DNA of 64,000 nucleotides from Amaranthus tricolor (GCF_026212465.1 NC_080052.1:16204122-16268121), one strand, 5' to 3'; counted from the stretch's first letter, positions 34,178 to 46,577 are shown. The notes: generated by a model not told the origin, from the sequence alone. Numbers and translations are program-made.

Positions 34178-36165
34178 ATGGATCCAGCAACTCCAGGCCC
34201 TCGAGACCCTAGTGTGCTGACGATGCAGGCGGATCACAGGAGTAGTGTACTATGGGATGTCCAGGTTAGTGAACTTAGTATATTTAATGTACATGCCTTT
34301 ATACTTTAACTTTATGTTAATATAATCTTTGCATTTAGGTGTCCGACGTCGAGACCATATACACCAGGCATCCTGACTCTGCTCCGTGGGCCGTTGACGC
34401 ACGGATAATCCCCTACCTTCAGCGAGCGAGGTTGTACGACTTCCAACTCATCGCTTACGAGAGAGTCGATTGGGCGCTAGCCACGGCTTTAGTCGAGCGG
34501 TGGCGCCAAGAGACCCATACCTTCCACCTACCTCTAGGTGAGGCTACAGTCACTTTACTTGACGTATTTGTGCTTACACGGCTTCCCATCGAGGGAATTG
34601 CCGTGTGCACCGTTGGACGCCAACTCGAAAGTTGGCAAGACAAAGTCCACAGATTATTAGGAGTCCGACCTCCCGCAAAGGTAGCTAAAGGGAGTAGCCT
34701 GCGCGTAATATGGCTTGCGCAGAACTTCTCGCACCTCCCTGAAGGTACTGATGAGGCTACCGTTGAGAGATACGCTAAGACGTATCTCTTATATCTGATT
34801 GGTACTGTCTTGTTCTCCGACAAGACTGGCAACAGGGTACAGCTTTTGTACTTGACGTTGCTTGATGCGCCATGGGAGGGCATCTCCGGTTACAGCTGGG
34901 GTTCCGCAGCCCTAGCTTATCTGTATAGAAGACTGTGTGAAGCTTCACGGAAGAAAGTGAAGGAGATCGCTAGGCCCCTGATTATTCTACAGGTAATACT
35001 AACTTTACATGTTAACGTTTTATTTCTTAGTTTATTTTTGTGTTTCGTTTACTTATATCTGTAATTCATAGCTTTGGGCGTGGGAGCACATTCTCATTGG
35101 TTAACCGATGAGGACTGTGGGACGTGGTGCATTTGGGCCACCAATTCTTCCACCCCCACATGTGCCTTATGGATCGCGGTGGTCCTTTGAAAGACGTACA
35201 AGGACCCACACAGGATCGGGCGTGGGTGTCTACCGTGATCAACTCGATCTACTACGAGCTGACCAGGTATAATCATAACTACAACTTGTCTTATAACTAT
35301 CATATGGCGTAATTTATTAATTACATTTTTACATGTAGTTTCGATGGGACCCTTACCCCGCTGAGGCATACGCTGCATTACCTCAGCACTCAGGGATCTT
35401 GTCAGGGGCGTGGAGAGCCTCTGTACCTTTGATATGCTTCGTCATAGTCGAGGTACATCTCCCTGAGCAAGTAATGCGCCAATTCGGGATGGTATAGGGC
35501 ATCCCGCCGCCTTGTGACAGTGGCGGATCTCCATCACAGTTCACGCAAGGGTCGGGAGCCCAAGAACTAGTTGGAGATCAACTGGCGCCATATAGCTCAT
35601 TGGGATGAAAGGCTGGAGCTAATGGCCCAAGGTGCGCCGATCGAGGCTGTAGGCGCACCTACTTCGGCGGATTACATGCCGTGGTTCCTCACCATCACTC
35701 GTCGATGGATGACACCACGAGGTATCATCGCGGCAACCCAGTACGCTCCCGCAGCATTGACGATGACACACTTTGTAAGTATTCTTCAACGTTGATTATT
35801 ATCCATAGAACTTACATGTTATACATTTCATTGATACTTTAGTCTTAGTGCAGGCACATGACATTGCATCTGTCATCAGCTCCACCCAAGAGGAGCCTGT
35901 ACAGGAGATTGCCCAAGGCATACTCCTAGGGACACAGTTTCAGCACTTCATTCCAGAAGTCGCTGTGCCCGACACCACTGTGGACGAGCAGGGGTCATCT
36001 CCTCATCATGCCGACGTTCATCTTGAGGAGGTGGACTTAACGTGCCCCGACTATGGTGCCGGGTCCTTACAGGGGGCTGGATTATCACATTATCAATCAC
36101 CTCCCCTACCCGAGCATCATGCGAAGGCCTCTAACTATCGTAGGAGGCGTTGTAAACCGTCATAG
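34178..36165 (+). pseudogene. Plant mobile domain (PMD, MAIN-like) gene of the MULE, broken
   Basis: Exons with GT/AG borders are visible at 34178-34264, 34339-34992, 35072-35266, 35339-35774 and about 35852-36165. Exon 2 opens the PMD (HPDSAPWAVDARIIPYL, then LPLGEATVTLLDVFVLTRLP), and exon 4 has the late FRWDPYP and VPLICFVIVEVHLP signatures. This PF10536-type domain occurs in MAIN/MAIL1 proteins that guard genome stability and silencing, and in plant transposons. Damage: TAA at 35102-35104, TAG at 35495-35497 and a frameshift between about 35500 and 35571. It sits 140 bp downstream of the transposase gene, same strand. Its job in the element is unknown. Confidence 0.85.
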
Positions 36166-36555
36166 TTAGACAGGGTACAGGAGGAGGATTAACATTTGTA
36201 TACTGTTTGTATATATTGAACATTAGTAACATTTTGTATATATTGAACATTTGTACATATTCAATATTTGTAACATTTGAACTTTTGTGTATAATTTGTA
36301 ATATATATGTAGATGTATATAGTTTTATCATATTATCACATGTTTATTATGAATGAAATGATGTTAAGTACTCAAAATTTTCGGCGATAAATCATTCCGC
36401 TAAGAATGCAATATGAATTTAATCAAAAACAAACAGACAATCATATTCAAATAGGGAAAATACTCTCGAAAATTCAACACAATTTCATTCATGTTCAATG
36501 AATCCATATCAAATTACATAGTTCATTCGTTAAGTTAAACCACCGTCGCTAACTA

Positions 36556-36870
36556 AGATTGCTTCTTAAACTTTCTCATAATCCTTTCAGTCTCTTCTTT
36601 CCTATGTGCCATATCATCTATTTGTCTCTTGAGATTAAATACCTCATCTTTAAGCTATTGTTTTTCTTTTTCAAGCCGTATTATTCAGTCTATCTGCCAT
36701 TTGGTACCCTTCGGAGCAATCCATCTAAAGTATGTGCAACCTAATCTTTCAACCAAGTAGAAAGGACAAGCAACAAAATCACGCCCAGGATCGAAGTTGC
36801 TCCAATCTGTATTAATCTCAACTTCATAACCACAATCACAAAGCTCTTCAATATAATGCTCCTGTGACAT
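36556..36870 (-). pseudogene. Small GRF zinc-finger and coiled-coil gene in the MULE, broken
   Basis: On the minus strand an ATG at 36868-36870 opens a short protein with CDCGYEVEINTDW, a NFDPGRDFVACPF run and CTYFRWIAP: the Cys pattern and PGR...C of GRF-type zinc fingers, as in At4g04775-like plant proteins. After TGA at 36685-36687 and TAG at 36655-36657 the same frame goes on through a charged heptad-like helix (EVFNLKRQIDDMAHRKEE) to a stop near 36556. GRF fingers bind single-stranded nucleic acid. It faces the PMD gene tail to tail inside the right terminus. Link to transposition is inferred. Confidence 0.65.
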
Positions 36871-37159
36871 CTACGGAACACAAATGATATAGTAACGTAA
36901 GTAAACATTAAAAAATAATATTAGCATTTATAAATTGAGAATAACACTAACATAATACCTTGTGTTACCTTTAAAAATTGATTAACTAGAACAAGAATGA
37001 CGGAAATTTGATATAATGAGGTAGGGAAATGATGGAGTTATTTTTAGAATATAATAACAACGGCTATTTTCAACTTTATAACGGCTATTTTTCAATTTAA
37101 CAACGGCTAGTTTAATTCATACAAGAAAGTCAATAAAAGTCAAAATTTGAGTCAAGCCT

Positions 37160-37235
37160 CAAGTTGCTGTTAGTAACAGCGACATTAAGGTTTGACCAGT
37201 CAACCTTAATGTCGCTGTTACTAACAGCGACTTGA
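37160..37235. repeat. MULE subterminal inverted motifs, right
   Basis: GCTGTTAGTAACAGCGAC and GTCGCTGTTACTAACAGCGAC lie about 50 bp apart and enclose an inverted ATTAAGGTTTGACC / GGTCAAACCTTAAT-like pair, so the block could form a long hairpin. Confidence 0.75.
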
Positions 37236-37407
37236 GGCTTGACTCAAATTTTGACCATTTGTTTTAATTCGTTGTTATTAAGTGCGAGTATACACCAAGC
37301 CTAACTTTGAAAGTAAGGACGCTTATTTTAGGAAAAGTATTTCCGTAGCTTGTTTTTTGAATAAAGTTGTTAAATAATCTTATTTTATTCAAATTTTCGC
37401 TTCGAAC

Positions 37408-38804
37408 CATCTAGGATGGACACAAGCCTAAGCCCAAAAAGGATAAAACAGGCCATACAAAGGCCAAAACACAAGACATCATTCTCTACAAAACAATATA
37501 GCCAACAAGCCTAACAATACAAACTATAAATCCATTCTTTGTCAACAACATTGCATCTCAGGATGCATAATTTCAATCGAGAGCATACATGTTGTTTAAT
37601 GGATATTATGAGCTTTTGAAAAGTGAGCACTAGGTCTTCCCAACTGACCTTTTTTATAGCATACCAAATCTAGTTGATAAGGGAGTTTAAACAAGCAAAC
37701 CAAACTTTCCTTCATACTACGGTGCATCTAATATTATGGATTCTAAAATAGATGCTCTGAATATTGCTTGTAGGAATTTTGAGACCAACCCATGTCATTA
37801 CTGTGGAGTAGCAACTTAGACTAAGAGGGCATTCAAAGAAAAGATGGTCACCTGTCTTCTTACGTGATAGATTATCATAGATTGCACAATTTCCAAACAC
37901 TGAAACACCAATCTTGATCAAACGATTTTTTATTTTAAGCCTGTTATGAAAAAGCAAACCAACTAATGAAGCAAATTTAGGGGTTGAATATCAATTCCAG
38001 ATGCATTTTGCCCACTGGAATTGTTGATCGACCAAGAGTAAAGTATAAACTGACTTGATCTCGTAAGAAGGTAAATCACTCCAGTCAATAGAATGGAGTT
38101 TATCCTTAGTGTGAAGAATGTAGCTTAGAGTCAAACTGATAAAAGAAGTAGGCCTAACATCCTTCCACTCCCCTGCTTTGATATGTTTTGTGTGAACCCA
38201 TTTCACCTACAGTGATTGCTTATCCATCGCCAAGTGCCATAATAATTTTCCTACAGTTGCTGTGTTCCGAATACCAACATTCCAGATGCCAAGACTTATG
38301 TTTTTCTTAGGAGAACAAGCGAAATCCCAGGCTATAGGACGTGGTTTAGTACTGTCAAGAGAACCAATCCACAAGCAAGATCTACATATAATATTAACTA
38401 GTTTTATAAGAGAGGAGGGCAATATCATAACTTGTGCCCAGTAAGATGTAATACTGATCAAAACAGAATCAATTAGTAAGTGTCTATCTCCAAATGAGAG
38501 AGTTTTGGAAGCCCAAGATCTGATTCTACCTACCATCTTATCAACCAGGTAACCATATTCATGAGGTTTTAATCTCCGCCTAATTAAGTGCACTCTTATA
38601 TGCTTAAAAGGTAGAGAACCTTTAGAAAAACCAGATGAGGAAACAATCTCTTTGGTTAAATTCTCAGAAATACCAGTTGTGCACACGGTTGTTTTTGACT
38701 TATTAGCATAGAGCCCTGAAGTATCCCCAAGAAGTTGAAGGCTCTAAATAAGTATAGAAGCTGATAGGATATTGCCCTTGCAAAAGATCATTAACAAATT
38801 GTGA
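37408..38804 (-). pseudogene. LINE (non-LTR retrotransposon) 3' half, minus strand
   Basis: The minus strand shows the end of a LINE reverse transcriptase (GRIRSWASKTLSFGDRHLLI, a thumb-region signature) and then a zf-RVT-type Cys/His motif (RKKTGDHLFFECPLS). Stops at 38207-38209 and about 37988-37990 break the frame. The copy lacks its 5' half at the junction near 38804. Its 3' UTR probably continues to the left of the MULE, because the MULE TSD flank there reads as one sequence. Confidence 0.85.
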
Positions 38805-41800
38805 AAACACTCGAGAAGGAGACCAACTCAGTACCGTAACCACTCCATCAACGGCTGTAGTTCAAGAGCAAACTGTCCTTACTCCGATGCCAGACAAAGA
38901 AGGTAATAATTCTTCTAAATCGAAAATTGTTAAAATTGAATTGTCTGACATTGAAGATGAAATTAAATACTGGGAGTCAGCTGTGGTATGCTTCGTGGTT
39001 GGGGCAAACCCTCCATTACATGTTATGGATGGCTTTGTGAGACGAATTTGGAGAGACCTAGAGATTGACACAGTTGGGATGATAGATAAAGGGGTATACT
39101 TGGTTAGAATGAAAATCCTGGTGTCTCGTTGATAAGTGAAATTATTTGCACTTATTGCGTCTATTTTTATGCTCCTTTAACGAAGTTTAGCGGTGGTTTA
39201 GGGCTGTTTTTAGTCCATTTACTCCAGTTTGTAATGTTTTGATCCTTCAGGAGTAATTGAGCTTATTTTGATTATTTTGGGATATTTCTGTGCAAAAATT
39301 GTGGCTCTTACAATTGCAGGGCATTTTGAGAAGGAGATCGATGCTCGCGAGTCAAAGAATGAACGAAAGAGGCCGCAAAATGATCCAACGTGTGAATTCC
39401 CAAGCCCCAAGGGAAAGCCTACTCGGCTTTGAGAGGCCCTCAACCTACAGCCTGGTCGGCTTTCGCTTCTGGAAGCAAAGATCATAGGCAGAAAGTAATG
39501 CCGACTCGGCTCCCTAAGGAGACCTAGCCACCGCCGAGTCGGCTAAATGTTCTGAAAAGCAGCAATACAAGCAGTGACAAAAGCCGACTCGGCTTTTGTG
39601 GAAGGAAAAGTCACCGCCGAGTCGGCTGTAGGTTCTGGAAAATCAGTAATTTTATTTCATCAAAAGCCGACTCGGCTTTCTGCTGAATGCCCTTCACTAC
39701 TGACTCGGCTTTTCCTCTATGAAGCCAGCAGTGACTTTTTTTTATAAGTAGTATAAATAGATTTAGTTTTTCTTAGGAATCAGTAATTTTATTTCATCAA
39801 CCGTGCGCTTGCGGTTATTAAAATTTGCACTATCACTCGTGGTAAAGCCTATGAATCAAATGGTGTGCTATTCGATAACAAGCCATTTGTGATTACACCA
39901 TAGACCCCAGAGATATCAACCGACAAAGAAAGCCTATCCACCATGCCAGTTTTGATTAGACTGCCAAAGTTAAAAGTGGAATATATGGGTGAAGGCAACC
40001 TAAGGAAAATTGCAGGCACTGTGGGTAAGGTTATTAAACTTGATAATGCCACTCGCCAAAAAGCACGACTAAGATTCTCTTGAGTCTTAGTTGAGATGAA
40101 CACAAAGGAGGACTTTCCCGAGGAGATACGTTTCACTAATGTATAAAACGAATTGATCAGTCAGGAAGTAGTCTATGAATGGAAGCCCATCCTCAGCAAC
40201 AAATGCCAAAAAATAGGACACTCTAATCGTGGCTGTAGAATGGGTACAAACAACGCAACCCCACTAAAAACCGTAAACAGCCGGTGAAAGATAAAGATGG
40301 ATTTCAAATGGTAGTGAGGAAGCAATATGTGGTAAAATAGAAGCATAACGCAGACAATGACCCTAAGGGGATTCCACCACTTAAACCGACAAACACACAC
40401 CCAGAGTCCAGTGGAGCCTGCCACAAATTAAGAAGTCTTGATAAACAGAATCAAGAGGACCTCGCGAGCAACAATTCCTTCCCCGCCTTAGCACAAGGGG
40501 ACAGTGAAACTAATGGGGAGGAACCTGAATCACCCAAACTTTCAATCACAAGCTGGGGGCTTACCTCATCGATGGAAATGAATAACATCCTTGTAATAGG
40601 ACTAAATAAGGCTCACAAGCAAATTGAAGTGGCTCGATTCATCTCAATTCATAACATTAGCCTATTTGGTCTCCTTGAAACAAAAGTAAAGAGGCAAGGG
40701 CTAGGTGCACTACCGACGATTATGCTCTTCTTGGGGTTTCACGCACAACTTGAAATGGCGCAAGAGGGGTAGGATTATAGTGGCTTGGAAAAGTGATGAA
40801 CTCAAAGTTGATATCGAACACTACAACAACCAATTAATTCATGTACAAGTTACCCCAAGCATAGGAGAAAAGTACCATTGCACCTTTATCTATGGAGCTA
40901 CTAAGAAGAAAGGTAGAGATGACCTTTTTGCTGAGCTTGAAAATATCAAAAGGCACATAAATGGATCGTGGTTTGTCACGGGTGACTTTAACTGCATTGC
41001 CAATCTAGATTAGCGCATTGGGCAAACACCACGAAACCACGAGATTGCTCTACTACAGAGATCTATGGAGACTTGTGGGATTCACGATCTCAAAAGTACG
41101 GGGAGGTTCTTTACTTGGTCCAACAAACAGGAGGGTGCAAAGTGAGTTCTGAGTTAGATTGATCGAATTTTGGGTAATGACTCTTAGGAAAGCTCTTTTT
41201 CTACATCCGAGGTAAACTTCCTACCGAAAGGGGACTTTGATCACACCCTAATGCTAGTACAGTTCTTCAAGCAACATAGAAGGAATACACCCTTCAAATT
41301 CTTTAATCAATGGGGGCAATGTGAGGACTTCACTGGGAGTATTCAGGACATTTGGGAATAACCCTCAAATGGGTCGAAGATTCAACAATTGGTGAATAAG
41401 CTCAACATGGTGAAAGCTCTATGCAAACTAAAATTCAAAATAGATGAACTTGCTAATGTGATCCACGCGGAAGCAAATCTCCTAAAAGCCCAGAAAGAAG
41501 TACATTTATATCCCTCTAATGTTCATCTTATTAATGTTGAGTGTCATATGGCAGATCTCCTCAATAAAGCAAAGAAGGAAAGAGACTTGGCACTACGTCA
41601 AAAAGCAAAAATTGTGTGGCTTACGAGGGGGGATGAAAATACTAAGTTCTTCCACCACTCCATCATGCAGAGGCACAGGACTAATACTATCAATGTGCTA
41701 CACCTTGAATATAGGGTTACCAATGATTCGTAAAGGATCCAAATGGTGTTTAGAAGCCATCCAGGACTTCTTTGCAATAGGGGTTCTTCCGAATGCTTGG

Positions 41801-43129
41801 AAAGTAACAGCCATCACTTTGATCCCTAAGACTTAGTGCCCAAACAGCCTAGGAGACTACCGACCCATTTCCTACTGTAATGTTGTTTACAAATGCATAT
41901 CCAAGTTATTATGCAGGAAGCTCAAACTAGTGTTGAACAACATCATTAGTTAGAATCAAGGAGCCTTCGTTGAAGGGAGAAGCATTTTACACAACATTCT
42001 ACTCTGCCAAGATGTAGTAAAACATTATGGAAGAAAGAATTGCATGCCGAGTTGTATCCTGAAAATGGATCTTCGGAAACCCTACGATACTCTTAATTGG
42101 GACTTCTTGAAAGACATGATGATAGCCCTCAACTTCCCCTAGCGGTTTGTCAAGATCATCATGGCCTGCGTCACGTCAACTCAATATTCCTTAATCTTGA
42201 ATGGTACTCCCTTAGAATCCTTCAAAGCTAAGAGAGGGGTTAGGCAAGGCAACGGCTTAAAAAAAAAGGAGTGGTCGACAACGACACATGTCCCATGTGC
42301 GAAGATCAAATCGAATCAATAGAACACCTCTTCTTTAAATGCGCCTATAGCCGTCAATGCGTGAAAGCTCTCCAAGAATGGCTGGGCATACCATGGCAAG
42401 TGAATACCTTACAAGACACCCTTTGGAAGCGAAGAATGCATAATTTGAAACTGAGACTTGGATAAGCCATCTTCAGCAACCTGGTTTACGCAATATGGAA
42501 TGTTCGAAATGGTGCTGTGTGGCAAAGTAATGTCATGTGTGTAGGGTGTGTGATTGAGTCCATTAAAGGCAAAGTAAAAATCAGATTCAACATTATCAAG
42601 ATGGATAGATCTACTAAATTATTGTTGAGAAGCCTCTACCCTGTACTATCGGATAGTAGGCCTATCCCTGACCAGTGCAGCTGACCTGGTGTGAATGCTG
42701 CTGTCTTGTAGTGCTGCCCCGATAAGTATAGCATGCATAGCGTGCATCCACTCAATGCAGCAACCCCTGCCTCCCTAGACCAGTCCCCAACGATGCCTGC
42801 TGCTTTGTGTCTCCGATTTTCGACTGAGACACCCCTCAATGATATCTTGTTGATGGTCCTTTGTAGATTGACTTGTACATAGATATAGTGCATAGGTTGT
42901 TTTTGTGTAAAGCCATATGTGGCACTTTTGATTTTGAGATATCCTATTGTCTCCGCTGCACATGAAGAGTGAGGGGGAGAAACCCTTCTAGGGAGAAACC
43001 CTTTATAGAAGGTAGACTCCTCTTTTACACTGATACAATCTATGTTGAGACCTCTAGATATTTGGGCTTTTGCCTTGTATCTATTTTCTCTGTTTACTGT
43101 TAAAGGAAAATTGTTTGAAAAAGAACAAA

Positions 43130-43160
<31 letters not shown>
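38805..43160 (+). pseudogene. LINE, plus strand, with ORF1, endonuclease and internally deleted reverse transcriptase
   Basis: ORF1 has a DUF4283-type RNA-binding start (WESAVVCFVVGANPP, then IWRDLEIDTVG) and a zinc knuckle near 40200. ORF2 begins near 40572 with an apurinic endonuclease (LFGLLETKVK, WFVTGDFNCI) and enters reverse transcriptase (DYRPIS, LNGTP, RGVRQG). At about 42258 it jumps to the zf-RVT motif (CPMCEDQIESIEHLFFKC), so the catalytic core end and thumb are deleted. Many stops and shifts break it. It ends in an (AAT)n tail at 43129-43160, a normal LINE 3' end. A solo LTR interrupts ORF1 at 39130. Confidence 0.85.
39130..39835 (+). mobile_element. Solo LTR, 706 bp
   Basis: It starts TGATAAGTG and ends TGCACTATCA, with a perfect 5-bp duplication CTCGT (39125-39129 and 39836-39840). 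Removing it with one TSD copy restores the LINE ORF1 frame. A cluster of GCCGACTCGGC palindromes lies at about 39410-39715. Strand is assigned by similarity of layout to the 31682 LTR. The parent element family is probably Tat-type. Confidence 0.92.
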
Positions 43161-43266
43161 TAATTAATTCATATCAGATCAGATCAGACCAGACTAAACC
43201 AAATCAGATCAGAAAGATTCAGATCAGATCAGACTGAAACAGATAAGATAAGATAAGCTCAGATCA
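43129..43266. repeat. (AAT)n tail and CAGAT-rich low-complexity tract
   Basis: An AAT run of about 32 bp ends the LINE. It is followed at 43168-43266 by irregular repeats of AGATCAGATCAG and AGATAAGATAAG. No gene is present. Confidence 0.85.
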
Positions 43267-43395
43267 AACCTTAGTATATTCAAATTAGATTCAATCAGAT
43301 TAGTCGAAAAGAACAAATCCTTACATGTTCTCATTTGAATTAAGCATAACACTAACCAGTACAATCTAAAAAGCGTTGTAAATCAAATAATAAAG

Positions 43396-43644
43396 TACTT
43401 CATCTATTTTTGTCAAATAGAATTTACGAATTTTAGTGTCAAACTTTGAGTATAATTTCTCATTGATCAATAAGAAAAGCATACTCATATGAGATCTTAT
43501 TAGATTCGTCTCAATATATAATTTTTTAAAAATCAATTATTTAGAATTTTGTAAAAACTCACAATAAATATTATTGATTTTTAAGTTTGTATTGGATTCT
43601 GCAAAAAAAAATGAATGAGAAAAAGATATAAAAATAAAGGGAGT
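43396..43644. mobile_element. Stowaway-like MITE
   Basis: It starts TACTTCATCTATTTTTG and ends AAAATAAAGGGAGTA: imperfect inverted ends of the TACTCCCTC kind, 249 bp, AT-rich, no coding. Confidence 0.5.
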
Positions 43645-44195
43645 AATAAAAAGTAATAAAAATATATATTTAATGAGAAAGTAGGAGAAATAAGTAGAAA
43701 AGATGAAAAAACTAAGTTAAATGGGACAAAAAATGAGACAAATTTAATAAGAAAGATTAAATAATAGACAAATTTTGTGAAACATGGGTTTTACAGCTAT
43801 TACCACTATTAGTTGTTAATATTAATATATGCTTAAAGACACTATATATTTCAAACAAGCACGTTGGTCGTTTAAAAACTTAAGAATAATATTTATATGA
43901 CAATAGCTGGTTTACAAATGACATTCAAAATTTAAACTGCTATGTATTAAACTAGTAGAAGTATAGAAAAAGTAATTAATTGTAGCTATACCTACACGGA
44001 AATTATAGCGTTGAATTAATTAAATTATAGCATTAGGCTACTTATTATATAATTTAATTAATGATAGCAAACTAAAGCATGTCGTATATGACGCACAGAG
44101 CATGTCTACTTGCCTTAAAAATATCCGTGACATAATATTATTTAAATTCCACTGTCTTGTTATAAGATATTATGACTGTCGTTTTTTTAATATAC

Positions 44196-44198
<3 letters not shown>

Positions 44199-44291
<93 letters not shown>
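44199..44291. repeat. (TA)n microsatellite
   Basis: Over 90 bp of TA dinucleotides. The Tyr/Ile open frame across it is an artefact. The surrounding 43645-44970 is AT-rich and shows no gene. Confidence 0.95.
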
Positions 44292-44974
44292 CTTAGAAAA
44301 TAAGACATCAAATTTTTTAAGAAAATTTTAGTCAGGCAGATGTAAATTTTAGGTTGTATTTTTTAATTAATATTTGCTATAATTTAATTATTTATTTTAT
44401 GTGTTTTTTAATAGTATCATAAAGTATTCCATGTCCTCCAAAATTAGTTTGAAGTATATATTTTGTGCAAGTGAAGAAAATGAGGTTAATTGGTTAAAAA
44501 AAAAAACACTCTTTTTTTTCCACTTATTTAGCATTATTTGCTATGTCATTCTTTTTCATTTCTTTTTATTTGGAAAATTGGTCCATTACTTTTCTTTTTG
44601 TCACATCCATACATGTTAAATATCTTTAATTTTTTTTACACAATTTATTTTCTCTTCAATTATTGTTAAATATCCACAGTTTTTTAAAAAATACTCAATT
44701 TCTCTTTGCCACTAATTTAAAGAGACGGAGTTGTATACTTTAAAGAAAAGTGAAAAAAAATAACAATTATTAATTTACTATAATTATATTGATTATAAAA
44801 TTTTTAACGTGTAAATTTAAATTTGATAAAGATAATATATAATTATATCATTGTTAAAATCATAATACTTCTATATCATTATTCTAATACTAGTAGAAAA
44901 ATAGCCATTTGTTACCCTTATAACTGACTTTTAGCGTCGTTAACTAATAACGAAGTTATGCAAACAATATTTAT

Positions 44975-45700
44975 TAACATCCTAAGCACTACACGAGTAT
45001 AGCAGGAGTAGGGTATCAAATCACAAAAACAAAATTTGTAAGACTGAACACTTGATGTAGGGAGTGTAAGGGGTATAAGGTTGATAGAACTAGAGAACTA
45101 AAAGCATTAACAAAACAAGAAATAAAGTGATAATAAGCAATAAAAGACAAACATAATTGGATTGGAGTCACCGTTGGAAGGTCACTATGAACTCATGATA
45201 AGCTAGGTTAAGGGAATCATACAACAATTAATTAAGAACCTTTAGATGGTGAGAGGAAGTTTGTGACCATACAAATCACACGAACAACCTATAATTGCCC
45301 TATGTCTCCCACGTAGTGGCAGGACAAGATTCACATCGAATATCAATCAACCAATTACCAAAAATCTCAAACCCTAACCTGATACATGAATAACAAAACC
45401 AATCCTAGGGTTGGAATAAGCCAAAACCCCTAGGAAAACTACTCATACATACTAGAGATGATTTGAGGAAAAACAATAGACAAAACTAAGAGCTATTTTT
45501 AGCCACCTCTTTAATCATGGCCTTCACTTGATTGCATGGGACTTTTGAGAGTTGCCCACCAACCGCCGAATTTAAAAGTGTCCCATCGTATAAAAGGTGT
45601 TGAGATGATTCTCACCTGATACAGGTAAGGAAGAATCAGCTAATGCCATAATAGTTTGCAATAGATTACTACTAATAAGATACAATGCAAGACTTCTTAT
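44975..45700 (-). mobile_element. Probable Tat-type LTR fragment
   Basis: Read on the minus strand, the block ends with ACCCTACTCCTGCTATACT, which resembles the last 70 bp of the LTR at 33180-33249 (CTGCTGCTATACTAG). Its limits are unclear and no TSD was found. No gene is seen in it. Confidence 0.4.
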
Positions 45701-46560
45701 AGAAGTATCATATTACAATGAAATGGTTGTGGATGTTATTATGATTTGTGTATGGCTATAGTAGGGTTAAATTTCTAGACGTCGTCGTTTAACATTTGTT
45801 GGAGTTGTGTTTTTTTTGATGATTTTATAATACTTCTATTTAGGGTTTCTTCTAGCTGATTTGTGTTATTATGATTTGTGTATGGCTAATTATATTATAT
45901 ATACATTGTATATAGTTTAATCATGTTGGAGTTGAGTTCAACGTTATTGATGTTCTGTTGATTCCATTGTTGCAGTCTTATCCATTGTTCTATGTCAATG
46001 AGCATGATGCATATTATTGTTTCGTACTATACTGAGTTGCTACAGCTGGCCATTGAGTCTCGATTTTGTGTTTTTGTGTTTCCACAACTTTGTTGGACAA
46101 AATATATACAACTTTTAGAAAGTTCGAGATAAAGAGTACATAACATTGCATTACCTTATGTCACTTGGCTCCCACATCGGTGGATTAGAGCTTAAGGGAG
46201 CTAATATTCAGTAATTAACACAAGGTGGGAAAAATATTCAGCAAGATAATCTCTAAAATCAATCTCCAAATTTGGTTACAAACAAACAGAATTAGCTCGA
46301 TTTTGTGTTTTTCTGCTTCCACAACTTCAAGCTATTGCATCAAAGTCAATCACTAAAAGGAAACTATAGCCTAGAGTGTGTTTTCATACTTGAACATAGG
46401 AACAAGTAAATGAAAATTTTTATTTCATGGAATCACCAAATAAGTAGAAATATATACCATGCTTGAGATGGTGTCTTTACTTAAATTGCTAAATCATTAA
46501 CCAGTAAAGAATTAATCTGTAATTCAAAAATTCATTCTAGAATATCTTATTAAACATAAT
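45701..46560. other. Intergenic stretch with a short direct repeat
   Basis: TTATTATGATTTGTGTATGG occurs twice, near 45735 and near 45868. No coding frame is supported. Introns or 3' parts of the adjacent pump-interactor-like pseudogene could lie here but cannot be recognised. Confidence 0.5.
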
Positions 46561-46577
46561 TAGATATGAACAAATAC

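Larger units (their letters stand above)
22028..37398 (+). mobile_element. Mutator-like element (MULE) carrying three genes, with two nested insertions
   Basis: Long terminal inverted repeats of about 150 bp start GAAAATTTGAA at 22028 and end TTCAAATTTTC at 37398. A perfect 9-bp duplication GCTTCGAAC flanks them (22019-22027 and 37399-37407), the MULE hallmark. Subterminal pairs of GTCGCTGTTA and TAACAGCGAC lie at both ends. Genes: a MURA-type transposase (22801-34040, plus), a plant-mobile-domain gene (34178-36165, plus) and a GRF zinc-finger gene (36556-36870, minus). A solo LTR (23864-27027) and a retroelement (27318-33249) interrupt the transposase gene. Without them the MULE is about 6.27 kb. 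Confidence 0.95.

Noticed and set aside
34455..34883. Long minus-strand frame of 142 residues
   Set aside because: It is the antisense shadow of exon 2 of the plant-mobile-domain gene.
44888..44960. TACTAGTAGAAAAATAGCC resembling a CACTA terminus
   Set aside because: No matching inverted end or 3-bp duplication was found, and it does not begin with CACTA.
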